Source: Castellaniella sp040276085
Lineage (GTDB): Bacteria; Pseudomonadota; Gammaproteobacteria; Burkholderiales; Burkholderiaceae_B
Assembly: GCF_040276085.1 (NCBI RefSeq)
Contig: NZ_JBELOK010000002.1
Coordinates: 358,966 to 422,965 of the forward strand
Length of the DNA stretch: 64,000 nt
Direction: 5' to 3'
The notes beneath the pieces are model-generated. The model made no database searches. It was not told the DNA's origin and was given only the letters and a program-made list of their open reading frames with translations. The stretch's first letter is position 1; every line of letters begins with the position of its first letter. Positions 50,367 through 58,634 of this stretch are shown piece by piece. The position numbers were made by a program, and so were the translations under genes.

Positions 50367-50536
50367 GGCTCGGCTCAATTGTTCGATGAGCCAATACCTT
50401 CGCAGCATGCCGCGTCGGTTGCCGCAGTCAATGGGAAACGGACTACCACCGGATTGACGCCGCCGAGCAGACTTACAGGCAATGCGGCACACTATTGGTG
50501 ACTAACCACAACACCGAAACGCAATACTGAAATACG

Positions 50537-51301
50537 ATGACGCCTGAGAACCACGCAGAGCACAGGCATGAGCTAACAAACCATCCCAGCCTTCAGGTAT
50601 TAATGCCACACCTGAAAATTTATGCCCGTAAGGGGCTAAATGCGCTCCAGTCGGGCAGCAAGACCTTTCCAGGACCCGCTGTAGAGATCTACGCGGCCGA
50701 CGTGACCGAGCGGGTATCTGAACTGGACAATGCCCTGACGGCTCTGCGTCTAGCCTTGGGTTTCGTGATGGACTTGGGTAGTCAATCAGCTCTAGATCCG
50801 GACATTTACCGCTACCACTACGAGAACTTCGTGTTGCGCGTCGTCGGGTTCGTGGATCGGGCACACCGCTTGGTTGGATCGGCATTACTCATGGACAAAG
50901 CTAAGTTCGAGAGTGTCGGCGGCAACAGATTCGTCACAAAACAGGTAAAAACCAACTACCCTGACATCCATGCAGCCTTGCAAGGCGTCACACAAGCCGT
51001 GGAGAGCTATAAAGGCCCACGCAATGAACTGATCCATTCGGCGGCGTATACCAGTCGCGAACTTGGCCTGTTCCAATCTATCCGCCACTTCGGCTTGGAC
51101 ACGGGAGACATTGACGTGGATGAGCTTGCGAGAGGTTATTTTTCGGGGGGCGCTACGGAAATCGCGCTAACTATTGCTCGCTTGGTCAAGACGCTCGCCA
51201 ATTTGCTGGATGCTTTGCATCCTCTCTTCCTGATCGCAGTTGATCACGATAACGAACACCTCAAAAAGAAATCGGCCCCCGAAGGGACCGATAAAAGCTG
51301 A
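50537..51301 (+). CDS. HEPN-domain protein (Cthe_2314-like)
   Basis: A 254-residue all-helical soluble protein. The segment YKGPRNELIHSAAYTSREL contains RNELIH, which fits the RNxxxH catalytic motif of HEPN-family ribonucleases; the surrounding layout resembles Cthe_2314-like HEPN proteins. Such proteins often act in abortive infection or as toxins. It is alone on the plus strand between two minus-strand transfer and accessory modules, ends 8 nt before the helicase stop and has no adjacent nucleotidyltransferase antitoxin. Its GC content is lower than its neighbours', suggesting separate acquisition. Confidence 0.75.
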   Translation: MTPENHAEHRHELTNHPSLQVLMPHLKIYARKGLNALQSGSKTFPGPAVEIYAADVTERVSELDNALTALRLALGFVMDLGSQSALDPDIYRYHYENFVLRVVGFVDRAHRLVGSALLMDKAKFESVGGNRFVTKQVKTNYPDIHAALQGVTQAVESYKGPRNELIHSAAYTSRELGLFQSIRHFGLDTGDIDVDELARGYFSGGATEIALTIARLVKTLANLLDALHPLFLIAVDHDNEHLKKKSAPEGTDKS

Positions 51302-51308
51302 CAACTAC

Positions 51309-53582
51309 TCAGCACACCAACTGGCGGGCTAGCGCAACCTCCACCGAATCACCGTCTTGGTTCAGGACATCAAGCCCGGATTCGGGCACGTCGCCCGACG
51401 TGGACTGCGAGACCATAATTTTCTTGGCCATGAGTGCGAGGCACGTCATTTGCGAGGAGCCCGCATAGCCAAGATAGATGACCCGTACCGGCTGCTTCTG
51501 GCCAATGCGCCACGAACGGCGCGCCGCCTGCTGCAACGAATACACGTTATAGCCCGACTGCATGAATACAATCGTAGGAAACTCCAACAGATCCAAGCCC
51601 GTCTTGACCAGCTCGGGGTTGGTGATGAGCACGTCGATGCCACGATCCAGTTGCTCGGCGATCCAGTCCTCGCGGCGGCTGGCATCCACGCTTGCGCGCA
51701 GCACCGCCACCTTGAAGCCTTCCCGCTCCAGCAGCCCCTTCAGGCGCGACATCGTGTCGCGCGTGCCGGTGTAAACCGTGTAGACCAGCGTTTTGCGCCC
51801 TGCCGCTTTCTCCTGCTTGCAGACTTCGATCAGGTCCCGTTCCTTGGGCATGACTTCCAGCTCGTTGAACTGAGCCGGAACGAACGCCAGGGTGTTGCGC
51901 GTGCGCGGATGCGTCACCGTCTCCGACCGGAAGCAGCAATCCGGCCAGGCCAGCAGCACGTTGAGTACCACACCCAGCAAGGTCGTATCGCGCCGCGCCA
52001 GAGCCTGTTTCAGCTCCGCGGTCAGCCGGCCCGTCAGGTCGCGGTAGGCTGCAGCTTGCGCCGCATCCATCTGGACTTCACGAAACTCCTCGTCATACGG
52101 GGGCAGGACGTTGCCGCCGATATCCTTGAGTTTGAGAAAGATCGTGAACGGCAGGATGCAGCGCAGCACGCCCTTGGGGCCGAAACCCGGGGCCTTGACC
52201 GTGCGCACCGAGACCTTGGTGCCCTTAGCGGTCTTGTGCGCCGTGCCGATGCTCTCGGAATAGACATCCTTCAGGACGCCGTGATCGCGCATGAACGCCA
52301 TCGCGGCTGACGTCATGCTGCCGCTTTTGGTCGGCCGGTAGCCGTCCTCGATCATCCGCCCAGGCAGCGCCCGAAACAGCAGGTGGAACAAGTCGTCGCC
52401 GTAGCCACCCATGAGCGTGCCAGTCAGCAGCAAGGTCTTGCGAGCCTTTGCCGCCAGCACCCCCATGGCCTGGCCCTGGGCACTGCCGCCGTTCTTGTAC
52501 TCGTGCGCTTCGTCCGCGATCAACAAATCGAATGTGCCCTGCGGCAAATATCTCTTGATGAACTCGGACGGCTGGTAGCCGCCCTCGCCAAAGCCGAACT
52601 CCATGTTGGCCATTGCGCGTTCCATGCGCTGCGCCTGACGGTCGGAAAACACCAGTTCGCCGTTACCATCCATGAGGTTGATGAACTCGTGGATGTTGTC
52701 GCCCAGCATCGAGACCAGAAAGGCGTCGCCGAACTTCTGCATCAGCTTCTGCGCGGTGACTTCTCCGATGGTCGGGATGCGCTTCAAGGCTTTGAGCACT
52801 GCCGAGGACTGGTCGCTGCCAGACAGCGTCCTCGGGCGAATCAGCGTCCACAGGGGCGCGGCGCAATGGCCGCACTTCCTGCGGGACTCCTCGGCTTCCA
52901 GCGCGACCGGGTTGGCCGGCTCGCCGTCTAGGTCGGTGACGACCGTGCCGCAATCCGGGCACGTCGCCACATCGCCGTCGCGGGTGCGCCTCCGGGTGAA
53001 GGTGGGCCTCCAGTGAAAGCCCATGCGCATGCGCACACGCCCCATTACGAAGAACTCCTGGCCCGCGGGCTGCACACCCAACTGCTCGCGCAGCTTGATG
53101 AGCTTGACCAGTGTGTCCGGGCCGTTGAGCACCCAGACCTTGGCGCCCGCCACCGTCTCCTGGATTTCGCGGCGCCACTTGTAGACCAGGTGGGGCGGCG
53201 AAAGCACCAGGGTGCGGCGATAGCCTTCGGCATTGAGCACGGCGGCCGTGGCGATGCCGACGGTCGTTTTGCCGCAGCCCATTTCGCCGTTGATGATCGC
53301 GGCGCGCTCGCCGCGGTCGATCAGCAGCTCGGCGGCGGCATGGACGACTTCGGCCTGGGCGGGGAATAGCGTGCGCTTGAGGCTGGCGACGAGAAGCTGT
53401 CGGTGCGCCTGCGGCTGGCCGGTATAGACCGGCGGGTTGGCGCGGTTCAGCGAATCAAGTAGCTCGTCACCGAACTCGGTGACGAAATCCTGAAGGCTCA
53501 AGGTCAGAGGGGAAGGTTCCGCGTCCAGCAGCTCGCCCTGGTCGGGCGCAATGTCGGCGGCGGTATCGAGATCGAGGGACAT
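51309..53582 (-). CDS. SNF2-like DEAH helicase with zinc ribbon
   Basis: A 757-residue superfamily 2 ATPase. Walker A is GEMGCGKTTVG near residues 99-107. The insertion at about 220-260 has two CxxC pairs (CPDCGTVV and CGHCAAP), so a zinc ribbon. Walker B is LLIADEAHEYKNGG; the helicase C domain ends with QSGYNVYSLQQAARRSWRIGQKQPV, the SNF2 motif VI (Q-x-x-R-R-x-R-I-G-Q). Present in most ICEclc-like elements; role in DNA processing is unproven. Its leader carries hairpin family member R1. Confidence 0.92.
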   Translation of the reverse strand: MSLDLDTAADIAPDQGELLDAEPSPLTLSLQDFVTEFGDELLDSLNRANPPVYTGQPQAHRQLLVASLKRTLFPAQAEVVHAAAELLIDRGERAAIINGEMGCGKTTVGIATAAVLNAEGYRRTLVLSPPHLVYKWRREIQETVAGAKVWVLNGPDTLVKLIKLREQLGVQPAGQEFFVMGRVRMRMGFHWRPTFTRRRTRDGDVATCPDCGTVVTDLDGEPANPVALEAEESRRKCGHCAAPLWTLIRPRTLSGSDQSSAVLKALKRIPTIGEVTAQKLMQKFGDAFLVSMLGDNIHEFINLMDGNGELVFSDRQAQRMERAMANMEFGFGEGGYQPSEFIKRYLPQGTFDLLIADEAHEYKNGGSAQGQAMGVLAAKARKTLLLTGTLMGGYGDDLFHLLFRALPGRMIEDGYRPTKSGSMTSAAMAFMRDHGVLKDVYSESIGTAHKTAKGTKVSVRTVKAPGFGPKGVLRCILPFTIFLKLKDIGGNVLPPYDEEFREVQMDAAQAAAYRDLTGRLTAELKQALARRDTTLLGVVLNVLLAWPDCCFRSETVTHPRTRNTLAFVPAQFNELEVMPKERDLIEVCKQEKAAGRKTLVYTVYTGTRDTMSRLKGLLEREGFKVAVLRASVDASRREDWIAEQLDRGIDVLITNPELVKTGLDLLEFPTIVFMQSGYNVYSLQQAARRSWRIGQKQPVRVIYLGYAGSSQMTCLALMAKKIMVSQSTSGDVPESGLDVLNQDGDSVEVALARQLVC

Positions 53583-53602
53583 GGTGATGCTCCAAAGAAA
53601 AT

Positions 53603-53655
53603 GGGGCATGCACCACCCCCAGCAGGGGCGATGGCATGCCCCGGCAAGGGAAGAA
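53603..53655 (-). repeat. Leader hairpin R1 (helicase gene)
   Basis: GGGGCATGC (53603-53611) and GCATGCCCC (53634-53642) pair perfectly over 9 bp, enclosing a second hairpin CCCC-agca-GGGG, and are followed on the plus strand by GGCAAGGGAAGAAAAA. It lies between gene 53725-54030 and the helicase start. Same design as the other leaders but different arms. Confidence 0.7.
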
Positions 53656-53724
53656 AAATCGGCACGTAGCCGACGGGAGAATGAAAGGCGCACTGCGCGG
53701 GCGGTTTGCCAGCGCAGTGCGCCG

Positions 53725-54030
53725 TCAGAATTCGGACGGCAGCCCGATCAGGGTGGCATTGCGCCCCGTATCGGTGACGATGCGGATGCGTAGCTCACGG
53801 GTGACGACATAGTGCGCGTCGAGCCGCTCGCCGCCGATCAATGCAGCGTTGTTCCGCTGCCACTGATCATCCGAAATGTCACCCCAGTCACCACGCAGGT
53901 AGCGCTCCAGGTAAGGGATGGGATCGAGTCGGCCTTCGTGCATGAGGCGCTCGACGCCTTCGCTGAACGCCAGTGCGCCGATCTCGAACAACCGCTTGCG
54001 GCGATATTGATCGTGATGCGTAAAGGACAT
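53725..54030 (-). CDS. Small ICE accessory protein, paralogue 1
   Basis: A 101-residue unknown protein. LHEGRLDPIPYLERYLRGDWGD and the end TLIGLPSEF recur in the next gene (see 54134-54445), so these are tandem paralogues, about 35 percent alike by eye. The GDWGD core is a mark of a family frequent in ICEs and plasmids. No catalytic motif is seen. Confidence 0.75.
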   Translation of the reverse strand: MSFTHHDQYRRKRLFEIGALAFSEGVERLMHEGRLDPIPYLERYLRGDWGDISDDQWQRNNAALIGGERLDAHYVVTRELRIRIVTDTGRNATLIGLPSEF

Positions 54031-54133
54031 GGCGATGCTCCATAAAAGATGAGACATGCACCCACCACGCAGTGATGAAATGTTGCGTAGCGGAGTGCAA
54101 GCTGCGGCGCCGGGCCGCTGGGCTAAGGGCGAA

Positions 54134-54445
54134 TCAATACTCGTCGGGCAGCAGCAAGGTCGTGACGCTGCGATCCCATTCGGTGATGATCCAGAGCTTC
54201 AGGCCGGGTGCGACCTGGTAGGACGAAAACAGGCGATCCTCGCCGGACTTCAGCGCGGCATCGTTCTGGTGCCTGTCGCTGTCGTCCAGATCGCCCCAGT
54301 CGCCGCCGAGGTGGCGGCGCAGGAACGCGGCGGGGTTGAGCCGGCCCTGTTGGACCAGTTCATCGACCCCGATAGTCATAACCACTTGCCCAGGCGAGAA
54401 ACGCGGGCTCTGGACCAGGCTGATGAAAACGGCTTCGGTTGCCAT
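54134..54445 (-). CDS. Small ICE accessory protein, paralogue 2
   Basis: A 103-residue unknown protein sharing RLNPAAFLRRHLGGDWGDLDD and a terminal TTLLLPDEY with its neighbour at 53725-54030. The paralogue pair suggests a local duplication. Its own leader carries hairpin R2. Confidence 0.75.
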   Translation of the reverse strand: MATEAVFISLVQSPRFSPGQVVMTIGVDELVQQGRLNPAAFLRRHLGGDWGDLDDSDRHQNDAALKSGEDRLFSSYQVAPGLKLWIITEWDRSVTTLLLPDEY

Positions 54446-54478
54446 GGCTCACTCCTTGAAAATGGTGAGGCCACGGCA

Positions 54479-54517
54479 CCCCATCGGGGCGACTGGACCC
54501 CGGTGGGTGGAAGAAAA
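54479..54517 (-). repeat. Leader hairpin R2
   Basis: CCCC-atc-GGGG at 54479-54489, then CCCCGGTGGGTGGAAGAAAA at 54498-54517 on the plus strand. The latter string is the sequence-conserved part of the family (compare 56918, 57398 and 57842). Confidence 0.65.
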
Positions 54518-54548
54518 TGACGGCGAACCGTCGACGTTGGAGAAACGA

Positions 54549-55658
54549 TTAGCGGATGGTCAACACCTCGCCCCGTGTTGGGGAGCTTGGTGTCATGTCC
54601 CACGCGCGGATGACAGGTACGAACTTGTCGGTGAGGATGCGGGTCTCGGCCACTGAGCCGTCGTCGCGTTCGGTGAACTCGCGCTGGAGCGTCTTGTCCT
54701 TGTGGGTATCACCTTTGACGACAAGCAGGCGCCCTGTCTTTGAGCGCACCACGCCGGAGATCGCGCCCGCAGCCAATGCCAGGGCGAGATGCCAGTGCGA
54801 CAAGGCGCGCGCCGGTGGGCGCAGCGACTGCTGCGCGACCCCCAGGTGCGTGTCCAGCGACGGCCACAGGCCCTGGAGACGGCCCACCTCATCGGCGAAC
54901 TGCTCGGGCTCCATCGTCACGCGAAAGAACTGTTCCGGCTCGGCCGCACTGGTGGGGACGATGTACGGCAGGAAGGGCCATTGGCTCGGCAGCTCCTCGG
55001 CTTCGGTATCGCCTTGCCCGATCTGCAACAGCAGATTGCGCACGGCCTTGGCCGAATCCGGTGCCAGCTCTCGCTGGCGCGAGCGCCGGCCGAAGATCAC
55101 CACCTGCTTGAACTGCGTGTCCACCGCTCGATAGATGCGAAGATCCGTGTAGTGGCGCGTCAGCCAGCCGACCAGTTCGGCGTCGAGGACGTAGCCCGGG
55201 ACGATGAAGACCAGCACGCCGCCGTACTGCAACAGCGACAGGCTACGCTGGTAGAACAGCTTTTCGAGGCGGGCACGGCCCTGGCCCTGATAGCCGATGT
55301 TGCCGTTGACGTCCTTGGACAGGTCGCCATACGGCGGGTTGAGCCAGAGCAGCCCGAACGACTGCTTGGAGATCATCGTGTCCATCAGGTCTGCGTGCAG
55401 GCAGTGATCGACCAGACCGCGGGCATGGCGTGCCCGCTCCGCGTCGAACTCGACGGCGAACGCTTTGGCCTGCTCGCGCCCGAGGGCATGAGCGGCTTCG
55501 GCGATCGCCACGCCTTCGCCGGCGCAAGGATCGAGGATGTACATTGGCCCGTCGCTGGGCATCAGTGCGTTCAGCGCTCTTTCGAGCGTGGGTTCGTCGG
55601 TCGGGTAATACCCGTTCTTGGCGAAATTGCGGGCAAGCCGCGGGAACATGAGGGCCAT
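54549..55658 (-). CDS. Class I DNA adenine methyltransferase-like protein (DUF6094)
   Basis: A 369-residue SAM-dependent methyltransferase. The SAM loop is YILDPCAGEGVAIAEAAHAL, and the catalytic motif IV is LLWLNPPYGD (NPPY), which marks N6-adenine DNA methyltransferases. A target-recognition-like C-terminal domain follows. The starting MALMFPRLARNFAKNGYYPTD is typical of DUF6094 proteins in ICEs and broad-host plasmids. No restriction enzyme is adjacent, so it is an orphan methylase, perhaps for anti-restriction. Confidence 0.88.
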   Translation of the reverse strand: MALMFPRLARNFAKNGYYPTDEPTLERALNALMPSDGPMYILDPCAGEGVAIAEAAHALGREQAKAFAVEFDAERARHARGLVDHCLHADLMDTMISKQSFGLLWLNPPYGDLSKDVNGNIGYQGQGRARLEKLFYQRSLSLLQYGGVLVFIVPGYVLDAELVGWLTRHYTDLRIYRAVDTQFKQVVIFGRRSRQRELAPDSAKAVRNLLLQIGQGDTEAEELPSQWPFLPYIVPTSAAEPEQFFRVTMEPEQFADEVGRLQGLWPSLDTHLGVAQQSLRPPARALSHWHLALALAAGAISGVVRSKTGRLLVVKGDTHKDKTLQREFTERDDGSVAETRILTDKFVPVIRAWDMTPSSPTRGEVLTIR

Positions 55659-55746
55659 GGAAATCTCCTGAGTAGCATGGATAAAAGAAAGCGGACGTGC
55701 GTGGCCGGTGCGCCACGGATGCACGTCCGGTGCAGAGGTAGAGGCC

Positions 55747-56403
55747 TCACGCCGCCGCTTTGAGCAGTGGTTCAGAAGCCAGCCCAGACGGATGCGGCTC
55801 AGTGGTGAGTACGTCATTGCGAATCAGACCGCCCAGCGCCTGAGTCAGCGCTGGCACGTCGATGGCGAGCCGATGGCCCTCCAACAGCCCGAGGGAAAAA
55901 GGAAGGCGGACCAGCATCTGACGGGTTTGCAACAGCTCCAACACCGTTTCGCGCCAGTGGTCGAGCAAGGGCAGCGGGCAGGTGTCCCGCACCAACGCCC
56001 ACAGGCGATCTTGCCGGTGCGCGCTGCCCTGTGGCAGCAAAGCCAGAGCGCTGGCGTTGGCCTTGTCAGGCTTGACGCAGCGCTGGTCGAACAGCCACAG
56101 ATTGGACAAAGAACCGAACAGGGTGCGCCGGAAGACGCGCGTGGTGCGCTTCTCCAGGCGATCGACGTTGCCGATGAACACCGGGACGCTGTCGCCCTGA
56201 TCGGTGATGATGTGAAACTGGTCCAGTCCCTGCTCACTCTGCCCGAGGGTCAGGCAAGCGAGGAACTGCTGGACGGCGGTGTCGCGTGCCCAGATCGAGA
56301 CGAAGATCAGATCGCCTTGGTCATCGCCAACGCAAGCGTCGGCCATGACGTCCGGGCACTCGTCGATGCGGTATAGCGGCTGTGGAGATGAAAGTACGGG
56401 CAT
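55747..56403 (-). CDS. Conserved ICE protein of unknown function
   Basis: A 218-residue soluble protein of unknown function. It begins MPVLSSPQPLYRIDECPDVM and has FVSIWARDTAVQQFLACLTL and a central SLSNLWLFDQRCVKPDKANA. Proteins like this stand between the methyltransferase and DUF3275 genes in related elements. Leader hairpin R3 precedes it. No motif points to an activity. Confidence 0.72.
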   Translation of the reverse strand: MPVLSSPQPLYRIDECPDVMADACVGDDQGDLIFVSIWARDTAVQQFLACLTLGQSEQGLDQFHIITDQGDSVPVFIGNVDRLEKRTTRVFRRTLFGSLSNLWLFDQRCVKPDKANASALALLPQGSAHRQDRLWALVRDTCPLPLLDHWRETVLELLQTRQMLVRLPFSLGLLEGHRLAIDVPALTQALGGLIRNDVLTTEPHPSGLASEPLLKAAA

Positions 56404-56425
56404 GGTGGAGTCCTCGATGAAATGA

Positions 56426-56473
56426 GGGGCAGCACCGCCCGCAAGGGGCAGTGGCTGCCCCGCTGGGGGAAAA
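56426..56473 (-). repeat. Leader hairpin R3
   Basis: GGGGCAGC (56426-56433) pairs perfectly with GCTGCCCC (56454-56461). Inner arms GCCC-gcaa-GGGGC are present too, followed by CGCTGGGGGAAAAAAT. Confidence 0.7.
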
Positions 56474-56523
56474 AATACGGACGGCTCGGGGCGAACTCCC
56501 CGTGTCGAGCGCTGTAAAGGCCG

Positions 56524-56865
56524 TCAGGGCCAGACTTCAGTGAAAGAACCGTCGGCCTGATGCTTGACGACACGGTTGCCGACGTTCTTGACGTAGTCCT
56601 GCTGGACTTCGGTGAACATGCTTTCGGGCACGTCGATGTGAAAATGGCGCAGGACCTCACGGAAGTAGTCCGGGCCGTGGCCGAACGGGTCTTCCTCTTG
56701 CCAGTTGCTGTACAGGAAATCCTCGCACTCGACCTTCATGGCGCTGTCGATCAACTCGGCAGGCTTGTGGATGGTCAGGAAGAAGTAACGCATCGGCCGA
56801 TCCCAGCCGAGGGCAACGGTGATGGGAAACCCCTTGTGAAGCGTCTCGAAATGGTGCTGGCTCAT
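56524..56865 (-). CDS. Small ICE accessory protein
   Basis: A 113-residue protein starting MSQHHFETLHKGFPITVALG. YFFLTIHKPAELIDSAMKVE and a histidine-rich middle are visible. No family is recognised. It has its own leader hairpin R4 and the usual ribosome-binding site AAGGACACCACC. Probably expressed with the string of accessory genes on this strand. Confidence 0.72.
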   Translation of the reverse strand: MSQHHFETLHKGFPITVALGWDRPMRYFFLTIHKPAELIDSAMKVECEDFLYSNWQEEDPFGHGPDYFREVLRHFHIDVPESMFTEVQQDYVKNVGNRVVKHQADGSFTEVWP

Positions 56866-56895
56866 GGTGGTGTCCTTGGATGAGTTGAAACAGTA

Positions 56896-56937
56896 CTGCC
56901 CGTAGGGGCAGGCGCGGCCCCAGCGGGTGGAAGAAAG
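56896..56937 (-). repeat. Leader hairpin R4
   Basis: CTGCCC-gtag-GGGCAG at 56896-56911 is a perfect 6-bp hairpin, followed by CCCCAGCGGGTGGAAGAAAG (56918-56937), the conserved part. Confidence 0.7.
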
Positions 56938-56941
56938 ATAC

Positions 56942-57349
56942 TCAGACCGTCAGCGCCGAGGTGGATGCCGTGGTTGCCGTCGGAGTGCGCCGGCGCGCGT
57001 GGTAGGCGCGAACGCCTGCGCGCCAATCGGCACACTGCTCCGGCGCGAGGTCTAGATAAGAGAGCGGGCACGCGTAGTAGTACGGGTGCATGGACTCGTC
57101 CAGCGGCTTGTAGCCCCACTGGTCGCCGCTGCGTTCAAGCAGATCGCAGCGGATGTAGCGCAGGGACTGGCCCGGCGCGAGATCACGATGCACGCCTTCG
57201 GCCTTGGCCGTCACTTGCGCGACGGACCAAAGGACGTTGCCGCGCAGTGCGTGGGCGATGACCTTGACGCTGGCGCGCTCGGTCTCTTGCGGTGCGATCA
57301 GCTCCGCGATCAGTTCAGACCGCGACTGGGGGGAGAAATACCAGCCCAT
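56942..57349 (-). CDS. Small ICE accessory protein
   Basis: A 135-residue soluble protein, start MGWYFSPQSRSELIAELIAP, with VIAHALRGNVLWSVAQVTAK and IRCDLLERSGDQWGYKPLDE in the middle, tyrosine-rich afterwards. This type is common in ICEs and in conjugative plasmids next to DUF3275 genes; activity unknown. Leader hairpin R5 precedes it. Confidence 0.75.
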   Translation of the reverse strand: MGWYFSPQSRSELIAELIAPQETERASVKVIAHALRGNVLWSVAQVTAKAEGVHRDLAPGQSLRYIRCDLLERSGDQWGYKPLDESMHPYYYACPLSYLDLAPEQCADWRAGVRAYHARRRTPTATTASTSALTV

Positions 57350-57370
57350 AAGAAGCCTCCTGAAAAATGG

Positions 57371-57417
57371 GCCGGAGGCTTCCCCGCTGGGGAGAAACCC
57401 CGGCGGGTGATGAAAAG
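57371..57417 (-). repeat. Leader hairpin R5
   Basis: Outer arms GCCGG (57371-57375) and CCGGC (57400-57404) enclose TCCCC-gct-GGGGA (57381-57393). The string CCCCGGCGGGTGATGAAAAG at 57398-57417 follows. Same two-storey form as R6. Confidence 0.7.
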
Positions 57418-57451
57418 CCGCAAGTGCGGCGCAGGAACCTATGCTTTGCCC

Positions 57452-57793
57452 TTAGTCCCAGTCGTCATCGTCGCGATCACAACCGGCCGGGCAGTAGCCG
57501 AACTCGATCCCGTGCGAGCAGTAGCCATGCTCCGCATTCCAGTTTTGGGTTTCCTGCCGTTCGGCAGGCGTTGCGTAGTCCCATTCCTGGGTCGCGATTT
57601 CCAGGGCATGAGCGCGCTGGTCTTCCGGCAACCGACTGGCTTGCGCATCGATCTCCGAACTGAAAAGCGTGACCCAATGATCCCAGGACAGGCCGCAACC
57701 ACGCTGGGCGTACTCGGCGGCTGTCTTGCAGACAGCGCGCCACGCGGGTTCGTCCAGCGTGGAATGAGGTGCATCGCAAGCGATGGTAGACAT
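57452..57793 (-). CDS. Small acidic ICE accessory protein
   Basis: A 113-residue acidic protein (MSTIACDAPHSTLDEPAWRA at the start) with a cysteine/histidine-rich end GYCSHGIEFGYCPAGCDRD and a run of five aspartates. The C-terminal cluster may bind a metal. No family is recognised. Leader hairpin R6 precedes it. Confidence 0.72.
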   Translation of the reverse strand: MSTIACDAPHSTLDEPAWRAVCKTAAEYAQRGCGLSWDHWVTLFSSEIDAQASRLPEDQRAHALEIATQEWDYATPAERQETQNWNAEHGYCSHGIEFGYCPAGCDRDDDDWD

Positions 57794-57814
57794 GATGGAT
57801 ATCTCCAGAAGAAA

Positions 57815-57861
57815 GCCGGAGCCTCCCCCGCATGGGGAAGGCCCCCGGCGGGTGGAAGAAG
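57815..57861 (-). repeat. Leader hairpin R6
   Basis: Outer arms GCCGG (57815-57819) and CCGGC (57845-57849); inner CCTCCCCC and GGGGAAGG pair with one mismatch. CCCCCGGCGGGTGGAAGAAG at 57842-57861 is the conserved part. Confidence 0.7.
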
Positions 57862-57885
57862 AACACTGCGGATGCGGCTCTGCGA

Positions 57886-58575
57886 TCACGCAGGTTGCAG
57901 TTCGGCCTGGCGGCTCCACTCCTGCGTCTTGAAGTCCAGCGCGTAACCCAGTTCGCCCAGACGGGCGATCTGCGCGCGCAGGGTGCGGCGATCGATGGTC
58001 GAATCCAGTTTCACGGACTGGCCCAACGGCCACAGCAAGCCGAACAACGCAGCGTCGCCCTCTTCGGTGCTGCCGGGGGCAGCGACTGCCGCAGACGGGG
58101 CCGCATCCGCACCGAAGGGCGTGGTATCGACCAATGGATCCGCTGACGCCCGCACTGGGGCGGGTTTGGCGGGTCTGGACACTTTGGCGGGCTTGGCCGG
58201 CGTTGCCGCAGGCGGCGCGCCCGACTCTTCATCGAGCGGATCGACATCCTGGATGGCGAAGCTGCGTGCTTCGTCACCACTGAGTTTATCGATGCCAAAG
58301 AGCGTCATCCCGTCCAGGCTGGCGCGGATTTCGAACCGCATGCCGCCGCCAACCGGATAGGACTTGGGAAAGATGTAGCGGATGATAAATTCCCCGTCGT
58401 ATTTACCTTCGTGGTACTGCTCGAGTTCCGGATCCTTGACCTCAAACACGCCGAGGTGGGTACTGAGCCGGCCGACTGTGAACGGGCCATTGCGACCACG
58501 AATGGTGCGCAGCGCAAGCTGCCCAGGGACGACGATGGGCGAGACCGATCTCTCGGGTGCCAATGTGACCGCCAT
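57886..58575 (-). CDS. DUF3275 family protein
   Basis: A 229-residue ICE protein with an N-terminal DUF3275 domain: GQLALRTIRGRNGPFTVGRL, GVFEVKDPELEQYHEGKYDG and FIIRYIFPKSYPVGGGMRFE. A Pro/Ala-rich linker and a short C-terminal domain (DSTIDRRTLRAQIARLGELG) follow. It is common in ICEclc-like elements and on IncP-like plasmids; function unknown, possibly nucleic acid binding. AAGGAGAATC precedes the ATG. Confidence 0.88.
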   Translation of the reverse strand: MAVTLAPERSVSPIVVPGQLALRTIRGRNGPFTVGRLSTHLGVFEVKDPELEQYHEGKYDGEFIIRYIFPKSYPVGGGMRFEIRASLDGMTLFGIDKLSGDEARSFAIQDVDPLDEESGAPPAATPAKPAKVSRPAKPAPVRASADPLVDTTPFGADAAPSAAVAAPGSTEEGDAALFGLLWPLGQSVKLDSTIDRRTLRAQIARLGELGYALDFKTQEWSRQAELQPA

Positions 58576-58634
58576 GATGATTCTCCTTGAGCGTTTAGGA
58601 AGAACAGCAAGGACCCACAAGGGGCCCCGTCAGG

